Source: Thalassovita gelatinovora
Lineage (GTDB): Bacteria > Pseudomonadota > Alphaproteobacteria > Rhodobacterales > Rhodobacteraceae
Direction: 5' to 3'
Length of the DNA: 64,000 bases
NCBI RefSeq assembly: GCF_001458355.1
Contig: NZ_CYSA01000007.1
Location: forward strand, 210,496-274,495
Part shown: piece by piece, positions 45,101 to 53,394 of the stretch
Position numbering within the stretch: the stretch's first letter is position 1
How the letters are laid out: each line of letters begins with the position of its first letter
The notes under the pieces: generated by a model
The model's input: the letters and a program-made list of their open reading frames with translations, nothing else
Told to the model about the DNA's origin: nothing
The model's database searches: none
Program-made: the position numbers and the translations under genes

Positions 45101-46708
45101 ACTGAAATTCTGACGGAAAAAATGGCTGAGCGGGCGGTATTTCTTGGACAGGATCGCGGATGGCGTATCGTCCCCCATCGACGCGATCGCTTCTTTGCCA
45201 TCTTCGGCCATCGGTGCAAGAACCTGTTCCAGTTCTTCGATGCTGTACCCGGCGGCAATCTGGCGCTTGCGCAGTTCTGCCCCGGCAAAGACCGGCTTTT
45301 CGGTCAACCCAGACAACGCTTCGTCGAGATCATTGATTTTTCCGACCCAGTCGCCAAAGGGCTGGCTGGCGGCCAGTTTGTTCTTGATTTCGGTATCGTG
45401 GAACAACGCGCCTTCTTGCATATCCACGGCCAGCAACTGACCCGGACCCAATGCGCCCTTTTCCTTCACCGATGCTTCATCGGTCGGGACCATCCCGGCT
45501 TCGGACCCGGCGATCAACAGATTGTCCCCGGTCACGACATAGCGCATCGGCCGCAGCCCGTTGCGGTCCAGACCTGCACAGACCCAGCGGCCATCGGTCA
45601 TCGCCAAGGCGGCAGGACCATCCCAGGGTTCCATCACGCTGTTGCAGTAGCTGTACATATCACGCCAGGCTTCGGGCAGTTCCTGAGCCTGCTTGGACCA
45701 GCTTTCGGGCACCAGCATGGTTTTCGCCATCGGCGCATTGCGTCCAGCACGCACCAGAACTTCGAACACGGCGTCCAAAGCGGCAGAATCCGACGACCCC
45801 GACGGGATGATCGGCTTGATGTCTTCGGCCAATTCACCAAAGGCGCTGGATGCCATGCGGATTTCATGGCTTTTCATCCAGTTGATGTTGCCCTTGAGCG
45901 TGTTGATTTCGCCGTTATGGGCCAACATGCGGAACGGCTGCGCCAGCCACCATTCGGGGAAAGTGTTGGTTGAATACCGCTGGTGGTAAATCGCAAAGGC
46001 CGATTCAAAGCGTTCGTCCTTCAGGTCGGGATAGAATTCGGCGACCTGTTCAGCCAGCATCATGCCTTTATAGATGATCGACCGGCAGCTCAGCGAACAG
46101 ACGTAAAGGCTGCCGATACCGGCGGCGGCGGCGGCCTTTTCAATCCGGCGGCGGATCACGTAAAGTTCGCGTTCGAACGCTTCTTCGTCGATATCCTTGG
46201 CGTTGGAAATCAGGATCTGTTCGATTTCGGGCCGGGTCGCATTGGCCTTCTCACCAAGACAGGAAATATCGACCGGAACGTGACGCCATCCATAGATGTG
46301 ATGCCCCATCCGCAGCACTTCGGATTCAACGATGGTCCGGCAGGTTTCCTGCGCACCGAAATTGACCCGCGGCAGAAACACCTGACCGACAGCCATCAGG
46401 CGTCCGTTATGGGGTTCATGGCCGGTGCGACGGATCTGATCATAGAAGAATGGGACCGGGATCTGTACATGGATACCCGCGCCGTCGCCGGTTTTGCCGT
46501 CGGCGTCCACGGCACCACGGTGCCAGATCGCTTTGAGCGCGGTGATCCCGGCATCGACAACTTTGCGGCTGGGTTTGCCATTCAGGCTAACGACAAGGCC
46601 GACACCGCAGGACGAATGTTCGTCTTCGATCCGGTACATGCCGTTTTCGGCAACCCACTGGCGCTTGGCTTCTTCTGCTGCGGCCCAGTTTTCATCATAT
46701 TTCGTCAT
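42170..46708 (-). CDS. gltB: Glutamate synthase (NADPH), large subunit
   Basis: Encodes 1512 residues. The class II glutaminase domain begins at Cys34 after a short propeptide (HSSCGVGLVV). Central and FMN synthase domains follow, with the [3Fe-4S] Cys motif CIMVRQCQSNTCPVGVC and the C-terminal beta-helix GXGXG repeats (GGVAVILGSIGANFGAGMTGG). It transfers the amide of glutamine to 2-oxoglutarate with GltD as electron donor. AGGAAGGG precedes the ATG. Confidence 0.97.
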   Translation of the reverse strand: MTKYDENWAAAEEAKRQWVAENGMYRIEDEHSSCGVGLVVSLNGKPSRKVVDAGITALKAIWHRGAVDADGKTGDGAGIHVQIPVPFFYDQIRRTGHEPHNGRLMAVGQVFLPRVNFGAQETCRTIVESEVLRMGHHIYGWRHVPVDISCLGEKANATRPEIEQILISNAKDIDEEAFERELYVIRRRIEKAAAAAGIGSLYVCSLSCRSIIYKGMMLAEQVAEFYPDLKDERFESAFAIYHQRYSTNTFPEWWLAQPFRMLAHNGEINTLKGNINWMKSHEIRMASSAFGELAEDIKPIIPSGSSDSAALDAVFEVLVRAGRNAPMAKTMLVPESWSKQAQELPEAWRDMYSYCNSVMEPWDGPAALAMTDGRWVCAGLDRNGLRPMRYVVTGDNLLIAGSEAGMVPTDEASVKEKGALGPGQLLAVDMQEGALFHDTEIKNKLAASQPFGDWVGKINDLDEALSGLTEKPVFAGAELRKRQIAAGYSIEELEQVLAPMAEDGKEAIASMGDDTPSAILSKKYRPLSHFFRQNFSQVTNPPIDSLREFRVMSLKTRFGNLKNVLDESSAQTEILVLESPFVGNAQWEELIRQFNADLVEIDCTFPAGGDSSGLRAHLERIRNEAEDAVRSGAGHIALTDQHQNEDKVAMPMILATSAVHSHLTRKGLRTFCSLNVRSAECIDPHYFAVLIGCGATVVNAYLAEDSLSDRIEKGLLDCNLTEATRRFRDAVDQGLLKIMSKMGISVISSYRGGLNFEAVGLSRAMVAEFFPGMLSRISGIGVSGVQRKVEEVHAMGWRGGRDVLPIGGFYKARNSGETHAWGAQTMHLLQQACNRASFELWKQYSARMQSNPPIHLRDLMDFKPLGKAVPIEEVESITSIRKRFVTPGMSLGALSPEAHKTLNVAMNRIGAKSDSGEGGEDPAHFVPEPNGDNPSAKIKQVASGRFGVTAEYLNQCEELEIKVAQGAKPGEGGQLPGMKVTDLIARLRHSTKGVTLISPPPHHDIYSIEDLAQLIYDLKQINPRCKVTVKLVAASGVGTIAAGVAKAKADVILISGANGGTGASPATSIKFAGLPWEMGLTEAHQVLAMNNLRSRVTLRTDGGLRTGRDIVMAAMMGAEEFGIGTAALIAMGCIMVRQCQSNTCPVGVCTQDEALREKFTGNADKVVNLITFYAQEVRELLASIGARSLDEVIGRADLLSQVSRGSAHLDDLDLNPLLLMVDGVKDITYDRNKPRNVVPDTLDAEIVRDAQRFLQDGEKMQLSYAVQNTDRTVGTRTSSHIVKNFGMRNALQPNHLTVKLTGSAGQSLGAFAAPGLKLEVSGDANDYVGKGLSGGTVVVRPPMASPLVAADNTIIGNTVLYGATDGYLFAAGRAGERFGVRNSGAKVVIEGCGSNGCEYMTGGVAVILGSIGANFGAGMTGGMAYLYDPDGRADTLMNMETLVTCPVTVAYWHDQLKGLIEQHLEETGSRKAAEILQHWDSELKNFLQVCPKEMLIHIPHPLSLEETAVPAE

Positions 46709-46798
46709 ATCTAACCCTTCCTTGGCTGGTGGGTCAGGACCCTGAACGGGCCCCCGGGGAATTCTGTGGGACGGGCGGGTATGCCGCCCGGATTTGGC

Positions 46799-48232
46799 TT
46801 ATTCGGCAGCGACGGCCTTGGCGTCGTTCAGGTAATCGAGGACCGCATCGGCGCTGTCGCGTCCATCCTTGATCGCCCAGACCACCAGAGAAGCGCCGCG
46901 CACGATGTCGCCCACGGCGAACACACCGTCGAGCGATGTCTGACCCGTGGTGAAATCGGCCCGGATCGTGCCCCAGCGGGTCACGTCCAACCCTTCGACA
47001 CCCCAGAGCTTGGGCAGGTCTTCGGGTTCAAAGCCCAGCGCCTTGATGACCAGATCGGCCTCTTCCACGTAATCGGCGCCTTCGATCACTTCGGGGGACT
47101 GACGGCCCGACGCATCCGGCGCGCCAAGGCGCATTTTCTGCACCATCACGCCGGACACCGGATCACCCGCAAACCCCTTGGGCGCGGCCAGCCAGACGAA
47201 TTCGACGCCTTCTTCTTCGGCATTTTGCACTTCGCGCTGCGATCCCGGCATGTTGGCGCGGTCACGGCGATACAGACATTTGACCGAAGTCGCACCCTGC
47301 CGGATCGCGGTCCGCACACAATCCATCGCGGTGTCGCCGCCGCCGATGACCACGACCTTCTTGCCCGCCGCGTTTAGAGAGCCATCTTCGTATTCCGGCA
47401 CATCGTCACCGAAGCTGTGCTTGTTCGACACGGTCAGGTAATCGATCGCGCGTTCGATCCCGGTGGCGGTCGATCCCGGGCCGGTCAGATCGCGGGTCTT
47501 GTAGACACCTGTAGCGATCAACACCGCATCATGCTTGCCGCGAATGGCGTCGAAGCTGATATCTTCGCCGACATTGCAGTTCAGCACGAATTCAACGCCG
47601 GATTGCTGCAACTGGTCGATCCGGCGCATCACCACGTCCTTTTCCAGTTTGAAACTGGGGATGCCATAGGTCAGCAAGCCGCCGGCGCGGTCATGGCGGT
47701 CATAAACGGTGACCTGCACCCCGGCGCGGCGCAGCACGTCGGCCGCAGCCAAACCGCCAGGGCCTGAACCGATGATACCGACAGATTGATCGCGTTCCAC
47801 GGCAGGAGTGATCGGTTTCACCCAACCTTTTTCCCATGCAGTGTCGGTGATGTATTTTTCCACCGACCCGATCGTCACGGTGCCATGGCCGGATTGTTCG
47901 ATCACGCAATTGCCTTCGCACAGGCGATCCTGCGGACAGATACGGCCGCAGATTTCCGGGAAAGTATTGGTGGATTGGCTGAGCGCATAGGCTTCTTCCA
48001 GACGACCGGTCGCGGTCATCCGTAACCAATCGGGGATGTTGTTGTGCAGCGGGCAATGCGACTGACAGTAAGGCACGCCACACTGACTGCAGCGGCTGGC
48101 CTGTTCGCGGGCCTTTTCATCGGCGAATTCCGCATAGATTTCGTGGAAATCCTTGTTGCGCAATTCCGCGTCACGCTTTTCCGGCATGTCGCGTTCAATC
48201 GTCACGAATTTCAGCATCGGTTGCTTAGCCAC
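46799..48232 (-). CDS. gltD: Glutamate synthase (NADPH), small subunit
   Basis: Encodes 477 residues. The N-terminal [4Fe-4S] cysteines are CSQCGVPYCQSHCPLHNN and CGRICPQDRLCEGNC; FAD motif GIIGSGPGGLAAADVL and NADPH motif VVIGGGDTAMDCVRT follow. It passes electrons from NADPH to GltB. The start is a GTG preceded by GGAAGG. gltD precedes gltB on the minus strand, separated by 90 bp. Confidence 0.96.
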   Translation of the reverse strand: MAKQPMLKFVTIERDMPEKRDAELRNKDFHEIYAEFADEKAREQASRCSQCGVPYCQSHCPLHNNIPDWLRMTATGRLEEAYALSQSTNTFPEICGRICPQDRLCEGNCVIEQSGHGTVTIGSVEKYITDTAWEKGWVKPITPAVERDQSVGIIGSGPGGLAAADVLRRAGVQVTVYDRHDRAGGLLTYGIPSFKLEKDVVMRRIDQLQQSGVEFVLNCNVGEDISFDAIRGKHDAVLIATGVYKTRDLTGPGSTATGIERAIDYLTVSNKHSFGDDVPEYEDGSLNAAGKKVVVIGGGDTAMDCVRTAIRQGATSVKCLYRRDRANMPGSQREVQNAEEEGVEFVWLAAPKGFAGDPVSGVMVQKMRLGAPDASGRQSPEVIEGADYVEEADLVIKALGFEPEDLPKLWGVEGLDVTRWGTIRADFTTGQTSLDGVFAVGDIVRGASLVVWAIKDGRDSADAVLDYLNDAKAVAAE

Positions 48233-48456
48233 GGCGCCGCCTTCCTAAGAAATAGAATGAGTCCGGCGTTCTTTACGACACCTTATCGACTAATAAAAGT
48301 CAGAACTACTTACCTAAATGTAGAAAAGTTACCCCCGAATGGAAGAAGATCTCCATCTCAGCAAGGAAATTAGGTCCGATACGGAACTTTAAAAAATCTT
48401 TCCCCGCATTCTCAGTGCTTTATACCACCAATAACTCAATAAACACAGAGCATCCC

Positions 48457-49260
48457 ATGACCATCTTACATTTGCTCATTATCGCGCTGATTCAGGGCGT
48501 TACTGAGTTTTTGCCGATTTCATCTTCGGGTCACCTGATTCTCGTACCGAATCTGACCGGGTTGCAGGATCAAGGCCGGGTGATCGATGTTGCCGCACAT
48601 CTGGGCACACTGGCGGCGGTCGTTTTGTTTTTCTGGACCGATGTGCGGATCGGTTTGGCAGGCATTCCACGGATGCTGACCGGGCGAATCGACACGCCGG
48701 GGTCAAAGCTGGCATTCCTTTTGGTGCTGGCGACCATCCCGGTGATCTTGGCCGGACTGGTTCTGGAACTGACCGGGCTTAGCGATACGCTGCGCAGTAC
48801 GGCCGTCATCGGCTGGACCATGCTGGGATTCGGCGTGGTGCTGTATTGGGCCGATCAAAAGGGCAGCACAGAAAAGGTTGATTCCGATTGGTCCGTGAAG
48901 GACGCGATTCAGATGGGACTGTGGCAGGCGGTGGCGCTGATCCCGGGCACTTCGAGATCCGGCATCACCATCACGGCGGGCCGTTTCCTTGGCTATAGCC
49001 GGCATGACGCGGCAAAACTTTCGATGCTGATGTCTATCCCGACAATCTTTGCCAGCGGGGCACTGCTGACCGGGGAAGTCATTCAAACCGCAGATGCGGC
49101 CGCCGCGCGGGATGGAGGCATCGTGGCGGGAATGTCTTTCCTGTCGGCGCTCGTGGCGTTGAGCCTAATGATGCGGCTGCTGAGATCGACCAGTTTCACG
49201 CCCTATGTGATTTATCGCATGATCCTGGGGGGGATCCTGCTCGTGATCGCGTATCAATGA
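48457..49260 (+). CDS. uppP: Undecaprenyl-diphosphatase
   Basis: Encodes 267 residues with eight membrane segments. The BacA/UppP signatures are GVTEFLPISSSGHL (residues 14-27) and the second catalytic motif PGTSRSGITITAGRFLG. It recycles the undecaprenyl carrier for cell-wall synthesis. The ATG at 48457 starts the first helix directly; an in-frame ATG at 48415 would add 14 polar residues. Confidence 0.96.
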   Translation: MTILHLLIIALIQGVTEFLPISSSGHLILVPNLTGLQDQGRVIDVAAHLGTLAAVVLFFWTDVRIGLAGIPRMLTGRIDTPGSKLAFLLVLATIPVILAGLVLELTGLSDTLRSTAVIGWTMLGFGVVLYWADQKGSTEKVDSDWSVKDAIQMGLWQAVALIPGTSRSGITITAGRFLGYSRHDAAKLSMLMSIPTIFASGALLTGEVIQTADAAAARDGGIVAGMSFLSALVALSLMMRLLRSTSFTPYVIYRMILGGILLVIAYQ

Positions 49261-49290
49261 AAAAAGGCGGGCCAAGACCCGCCCTTTTTA
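49261..49290. terminator. Bidirectional terminator between convergent uppP and the NDUFA9-like gene
   Basis: AAAAAGGCGGG, loop CCAAGA, then CCCGCCCTTTTT. The A-run and T-run flank the stem, so it can end transcription from both sides. Confidence 0.85.
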
Positions 49291-49308
49291 AAAGCTGTTT
49301 CGTTGTGA

Positions 49309-50292
49309 TCAGCTGATCTTCAGGTTCTTCGCCGAATCCTTAATCGCGTCATACTGACCCGAGGGGCGGAACCGCCACAGGTAATCCGGCAGCACCGCTT
49401 CCAAGGCGACCGGCTTAATGCCCAGATCGGCCAATCCCCTGGCGTCGCCGGACACCACATTGTCCTTGGCCAACAGCGTCACCTGATCCCGGGTCAGCGG
49501 TGCCGTGAACAGCCCCAAGCTTATCTTGCTGGTCAGTTCGAACAGCATCGCGTTGATCCGCGCCAGCCAGAATGGCAGATTCATCACCAGCTTGCGGCGA
49601 TGGATTACGGTCAGCATGTGATCGATCAGATCGCGCAGGGTGTTCACATCAGGTCCGCCCAGTTCATAAACGCCCGGTTCGGCCTTGCCATCAACCGCCA
49701 GCATCGCAGCTTGGGCGACATCATCGACATAAACCGGCTGAAACTTGGTGTTGCCACCGACGATCGGCAGGATCGGCCCCATCCGCGACATCGAGGCGAA
49801 ACGGTTGAAGAAACCGTCTTCGGTCCCGAAAATCACCGATGGGCGCAGAATCACGGCATTCGGCATATGCGCCAGAACAATCGCTTCGCCTTCGGCCTTG
49901 GTGCGGGCATACGCGCTGGCGCTGTCTGCATCGGCACCGATGGCCGACAGATGCACGAAGGTTTCAATTCCCTGCTCGGCCGCGATACGGGCGATCCGCC
50001 CGGCACCGTCGGCCTGAATCGCGTCAAAGGTATTTGCGCCCTTTTCGCCCATCAACCCGACGCAGTTCACAACCGCATCGGCCCCGTTCATCACCGCCGC
50101 CACGCTGGCTTCATCACGGATATTGCACAACACCGGTTCGACCTGACCCGGGGTGCCATAGGGTTTGACATGCATCGCTTCGTTCGGGCGACGGACCGCC
50201 ACACGAATGCGCCAGCCGTCTTTAGCCAGACGCCGCGCGATATAACGGCCAACAAAGCCCGACCCGCCATAGATGGTCACGAGTTTCGACAT
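49309..50292 (-). CDS. NAD(P)-binding protein, complex I NDUFA9-subunit family
   Basis: Encodes 327 residues of atypical extended SDR type. The Rossmann motif is [17 protein letters not shown], with [23 protein letters not shown] and the YARTKAEGE Tyr-Lys pair. Alphaproteobacterial members are homologues of the mitochondrial complex I accessory subunit NDUFA9. It probably binds NADPH and may associate with the respiratory chain or ubiquinone metabolism. Confidence 0.9.
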   Translation of the reverse strand: MSKLVTIYGGSGFVGRYIARRLAKDGWRIRVAVRRPNEAMHVKPYGTPGQVEPVLCNIRDEASVAAVMNGADAVVNCVGLMGEKGANTFDAIQADGAGRIARIAAEQGIETFVHLSAIGADADSASAYARTKAEGEAIVLAHMPNAVILRPSVIFGTEDGFFNRFASMSRMGPILPIVGGNTKFQPVYVDDVAQAAMLAVDGKAEPGVYELGGPDVNTLRDLIDHMLTVIHRRKLVMNLPFWLARINAMLFELTSKISLGLFTAPLTRDQVTLLAKDNVVSGDARGLADLGIKPVALEAVLPDYLWRFRPSGQYDAIKDSAKNLKIS

Positions 50293-50437
50293 GGGGATGA
50301 CTCCGGCTAATGAAAACGTTGCCTTTTCCTAGCTCTGAAAGGGCGTTTTCACAAGGAGATTTGCCATCACGGCAAAAAGTTGAAAAACGACGTTGACACT
50401 GCCTGCGGGCAGGGATACATCGCCCTCCACGACACCT

Positions 50438-50524
50438 GCCCAGGTGGCGGAATTGGTAGACGCGCTAGCTTCAGGTGCTAGTATTGGCAACGATGTGGAG
50501 GTTCGAGTCCTCTCCTGGGCACCA
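50438..50524 (+). tRNA. tRNA-Leu (anticodon CAG)
   Basis: 87 nt with an encoded CCA. The acceptor GCCCAGG pairs with CCTGGGC. The anticodon stem CTAGC/GCTAG encloses the loop TTCAGGT, giving CAG (50472-50474). A long variable arm (type II tRNA) precedes the T-arm GGTTCGAGTCC. It reads CUG codons, the dominant Leu codon in this genome. Confidence 0.97.
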
Positions 50525-50544
50525 TTCAAAAATCCCCGAAAAAC

Positions 50545-50574
50545 AAGAAAATGCAGCCTGACCGGCATTTTCTT
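50545..50574 (+). terminator. Probable terminator of the tRNA-Leu transcript
   Basis: AAGAAAATGC (50545-50554) and GCATTTTCTT (50565-50574) form a perfect 10-bp stem with a 10-nt loop 20 bp after the tRNA. The T-rich 3' arm serves as the tail. Confidence 0.65.
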
Positions 50575-50778
50575 ATGGGGTGCCCCACGTTTTACCCCGC
50601 TGTCCGCCGTGAGCGTCCAAGATTGAAACGCGTGTTTTGATTGCGCACCGTTCGTGCGAACCAGATAACTGCGGCCCATAGAAAACCGACTCTCTTGAAA
50701 ACAGACGCACGGCGGTAACCGGGGAAGGCGCGTATTCAAAACTTGCGAGGTCTCCTACAAATCGTTTAATCGTCGCAC

Positions 50779-51894
50779 ATGCAATTCCTTGATTTTTCCC
50801 ACAACCCATTGCTTGTCTTTGCATCGCTGTTTGTGGCGATGATGTCGGGATTCACCGGGCTTTCGCTGACCAAGGGATTGTCTGGCCGCAGCGTGGCCCA
50901 GCGAAAAGTCCTGATTGCGCTTGCCGCGATCGCATTGGGCGGCGGAATATGGTCGATGCATTTTGTGGCAATGTTGGGCCTGCAATTGCCGATCTTGTTT
51001 TATTATGACGCGGCGGTCACCCTAGCTTCGGCCCTGATTGCCATTTTGGCAACTGGGATTGCATTGCTGATCCTACATTTCCACCCACGGACGCGAACCA
51101 CATTGGTATTGGCGGGCGGTATCGTGGGTCTTGGTGTTGTCGCAATGCACTATCTTGGAATGTCAGCAATGCAGCTGTGCCGAGCGGTCTATTCGCCATT
51201 GGGTATCGTTTTGGCCATCACGTCTTCAACCGGGTTGAATATTGCGGCTTTTGCAATTGCCTATGGTCGACGCACGCAACGGAATTTGGTTTTGGGCACG
51301 TTGTTTTTCGGGTGTTCCGTTTTTTCCGTTCATTTCATTGCGATCAGTGGCACCAGTTTTATCGCGGCACCGGTCACGAACGAAGTCGGTCCCTTGATCA
51401 GTAACGAGATTATGGCGATTGGCGTGGTCCTCAGCAGCTTTGTGTTGTGCGGCGCGTTTCTGTTGACCGGAGTTACATTTCTCGCGCCAGCACAGCCACA
51501 AGCCAGCGCACCCGAAAAACCCGAAGATACTCAGGCGCAGCCTGAACCCGTTGCCAACGTTGCCAACAAACGAATTCCATACGAACAAGATGGGCGCACG
51601 CATTTCGTCGATCAGCAATCAGTGGCCGTGATCCGGGCCGAAGGGCGCTATACTTACCTGTACACGGCAAACGCAAAACTGTTTTGTGTCTGGTCAATCA
51701 CGGAAGCCGAAAAACGGCTTGATGCGGGTGTGTTCATCAAGACCCACCGCAGTTACCTTCTCAATCCGGCTTTTGTGACCGGGTTCGAACGCCTCAAGGA
51801 CAGTGGTGTGTGCCATCTAGAATTGGCCAACTTGACCAAGGTGCCCGTCAGCAGATCGCGACTGCACGCTGTGCGCGACGTGCTGGGCATCTGA
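50779..51894 (+). CDS. coxC: MHYT-LytTR membrane regulator (CoxC-like)
   Basis: Encodes 371 residues. The N-terminal 230 residues hold about seven membrane helices with three MHYT-type motifs: MHFVAM (60-65), MHYLGM (123-128) and a degenerate VHFIAI (184-189). A Pro/Glu linker (235-262) leads to a C-terminal LytTR DNA-binding domain (266-371, KTHRSYLLNP near 321-330). In Oligotropha carboxidovorans CoxC has this architecture and lies beside coxMSL. MHYT motifs are proposed to bind copper and sense a diatomic gas. It likely activates the cox genes 138 bp downstream. Confidence 0.88.
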   Translation: MQFLDFSHNPLLVFASLFVAMMSGFTGLSLTKGLSGRSVAQRKVLIALAAIALGGGIWSMHFVAMLGLQLPILFYYDAAVTLASALIAILATGIALLILHFHPRTRTTLVLAGGIVGLGVVAMHYLGMSAMQLCRAVYSPLGIVLAITSSTGLNIAAFAIAYGRRTQRNLVLGTLFFGCSVFSVHFIAISGTSFIAAPVTNEVGPLISNEIMAIGVVLSSFVLCGAFLLTGVTFLAPAQPQASAPEKPEDTQAQPEPVANVANKRIPYEQDGRTHFVDQQSVAVIRAEGRYTYLYTANAKLFCVWSITEAEKRLDAGVFIKTHRSYLLNPAFVTGFERLKDSGVCHLELANLTKVPVSRSRLHAVRDVLGI

Positions 51895-51898
51895 AGCG

Positions 51899-51932
51899 GC
51901 GCATTTCGTGCGTTCTGATGCGCATTTCGTGC
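51899..51932. promoter_or_regulatory. Candidate LytTR operator: 13-bp direct repeat with 21-bp period
   Basis: GCGCATTTCGTGC occurs at 51899-51911 and again, identical, at 51920-51932. The start-to-start distance is exactly 21 bp (two helical turns), the layout typical of LytTR dimer sites. It begins four bases after the coxC stop and lies about 100-134 nt before coxM. A palindrome CCGCATGCGG follows at 51968-51977. Confidence 0.7.
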
Positions 51933-52032
51933 AGAATACGTCTCTTTTAAAGCCAAAACAGATGCTGCCGCATGCGGTTGCATACGATCCTTTCTGACAG
52001 CGGTCTAAATTTCACGTCAGGGAGGACAAGGA

Positions 52033-52887
52033 ATGATACCAGCAGCGTTCGATTACTATCGGCCTAAGAAGATGGACGACGTGATCGCCCTTTTGGAACA
52101 GCACGGCGATGATGCACGTGTGATGGCGGGGGGGCATAGTCTGATCCCGATGATGAAGCTGCGAATGGCCGAAGTCCCGCATCTCATCGATCTGCAAGAC
52201 ATTGAAGGCCTGAGCGACATTTCTGTCGAGGGTGGGAAAATCACTTTGGGCGCGATGGTGACCCAGCATGATTTGATCAATCATGCCGGGTTGACGGCCG
52301 CTGCGCCGATTCTGCGCGAAGCGGCGCTTCAGATTGCAGATCCGCAAGTGCGCTACATGGGGACCGTCGGCGGCAACGTTGCCAATGGCGATCCGGGCAA
52401 TGATATGCCCGGATTGATGCAGTGCCTCGATGCACAGATCAATCTGGTTGGCCCGAATGGCACACGCAGCGTGGCCGCACGTGAGTATTACGAAGCGGCC
52501 TATATGACCGACCGAGAGGATGACGAAGTTCTGGTGTCGATCAGCTTTGATACGCCTTCAGGTGGGTTTGCCTATGAAAAGCAAAAACGCAAAATTGGCG
52601 ATTATGCCACCGCCGCCGCGGCCGTACAGATCGTCAAAGACGGGGGCAAAGTCGCGGCCGCATCGATCGCGATGACCAACCTGAGCGACGTACCTGTTTG
52701 GTCGGAAGGCGCCTGCGATGCCTTGGTTGGCACGAGCTGTGACGCAGCCGCGATGAAGGCAGCTGCGGCTGCGATGCTGGGCGACATTGATCCATCCGAA
52801 GACAACAGGGGCCCCGTTGCCTTCAAGCGCCATGTGGCAGGCGTCATTCTGACCCGCGCCATCACGCGCGCTTGGGATCGGGCATAA
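52033..52887 (+). CDS. coxM: CO dehydrogenase medium (FAD) subunit
   Basis: Encodes 284 residues of the molybdenum-hydroxylase FAD subunit family. FAD motifs AGGHS (32-36) and TVGG (111-114) fall at the same positions as in the Oligotropha enzyme, as I recall them. It takes electrons from CoxS and passes them towards the quinone pool. GGAGG-AAGGA precedes the ATG. Confidence 0.95.
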   Translation: MIPAAFDYYRPKKMDDVIALLEQHGDDARVMAGGHSLIPMMKLRMAEVPHLIDLQDIEGLSDISVEGGKITLGAMVTQHDLINHAGLTAAAPILREAALQIADPQVRYMGTVGGNVANGDPGNDMPGLMQCLDAQINLVGPNGTRSVAAREYYEAAYMTDREDDEVLVSISFDTPSGGFAYEKQKRKIGDYATAAAAVQIVKDGGKVAAASIAMTNLSDVPVWSEGACDALVGTSCDAAAMKAAAAAMLGDIDPSEDNRGPVAFKRHVAGVILTRAITRAWDRA

Positions 52888-52899
52888 GGGACAACAGAA

Positions 52900-53394
52900 A
52901 TGACTGAAAAAATGCACATCAAGCTGAAAGTGAACGGCGAAGACAAAGAATTTCTGGCCGAACCGCGCGAATTGCTGATTTACGCGCTGCGCGAAAAACT
53001 CAACATCACCGGCCCTCATGTAGGATGCGAGACATCCCATTGTGGTGCCTGCACCGTAACGCTGAACGGAAAATCGGTGAAATCCTGCACCATGTTTGTG
53101 GCCCAGGCCAACGGTGCCGAAATCACCACGATCGAAGGCATCGGCACCCCGGACGCGCTGCATGTATTGCAAGAAAGTTTCCGCGAACATCACGGGTTGC
53201 AATGTGGGTTCTGCACGCCGGGGATGATCATGAGGGCAACCAAGTTGCTGGAAGAAAATCCGACCCCCACCGAAGAAGAAGTTCGCTTCGGCATGGCCGG
53301 CAACATCTGCCGCTGTACGGGCTATCAGAACATCGTCAAATCCATCCTTGCCGCAGCAAGCGAGTTGAACGCCGCGAAGGAGGCCGCACAATGA
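52900..53394 (+). CDS. coxS: CO dehydrogenase small (2Fe-2S) subunit
   Basis: Encodes 164 residues. The plant-type [2Fe-2S] ligands are Cys43, 48, 51 and 63 (CETSHCGAC). The second cluster uses Cys102, 105, 137 and 139 (QCGFC and [10 protein letters not shown]). It relays electrons from the Mo-Cu site to FAD. It follows coxM by 12 bp, and its stop overlaps the coxL start. Confidence 0.96.
   Translation: MTEKMHIKLKVNGEDKEFLAEPRELLIYALREKLNITGPHVGCETSHCGACTVTLNGKSVKSCTMFVAQANGAEITTIEGIGTPDALHVLQESFREHHGLQCGFCTPGMIMRATKLLEENPTPTEEEVRFGMAGNICRCTGYQNIVKSILAAASELNAAKEAAQ

Noticed and set aside
42158..45973. A 1271-codon open frame on the strand opposite gltB
   Set aside because: It is antisense to a fully recognisable gltB. 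Long antisense frames arise from the GC-biased codon pattern, and the translation is His/Gln/Arg-rich with no domain.
50438..50778. tRNA-Leu as the attachment site of an integrated island carrying the cox genes
   Set aside because: No integrase, no second copy of the tRNA 3' end in the window, and cox codon use and GC look native.
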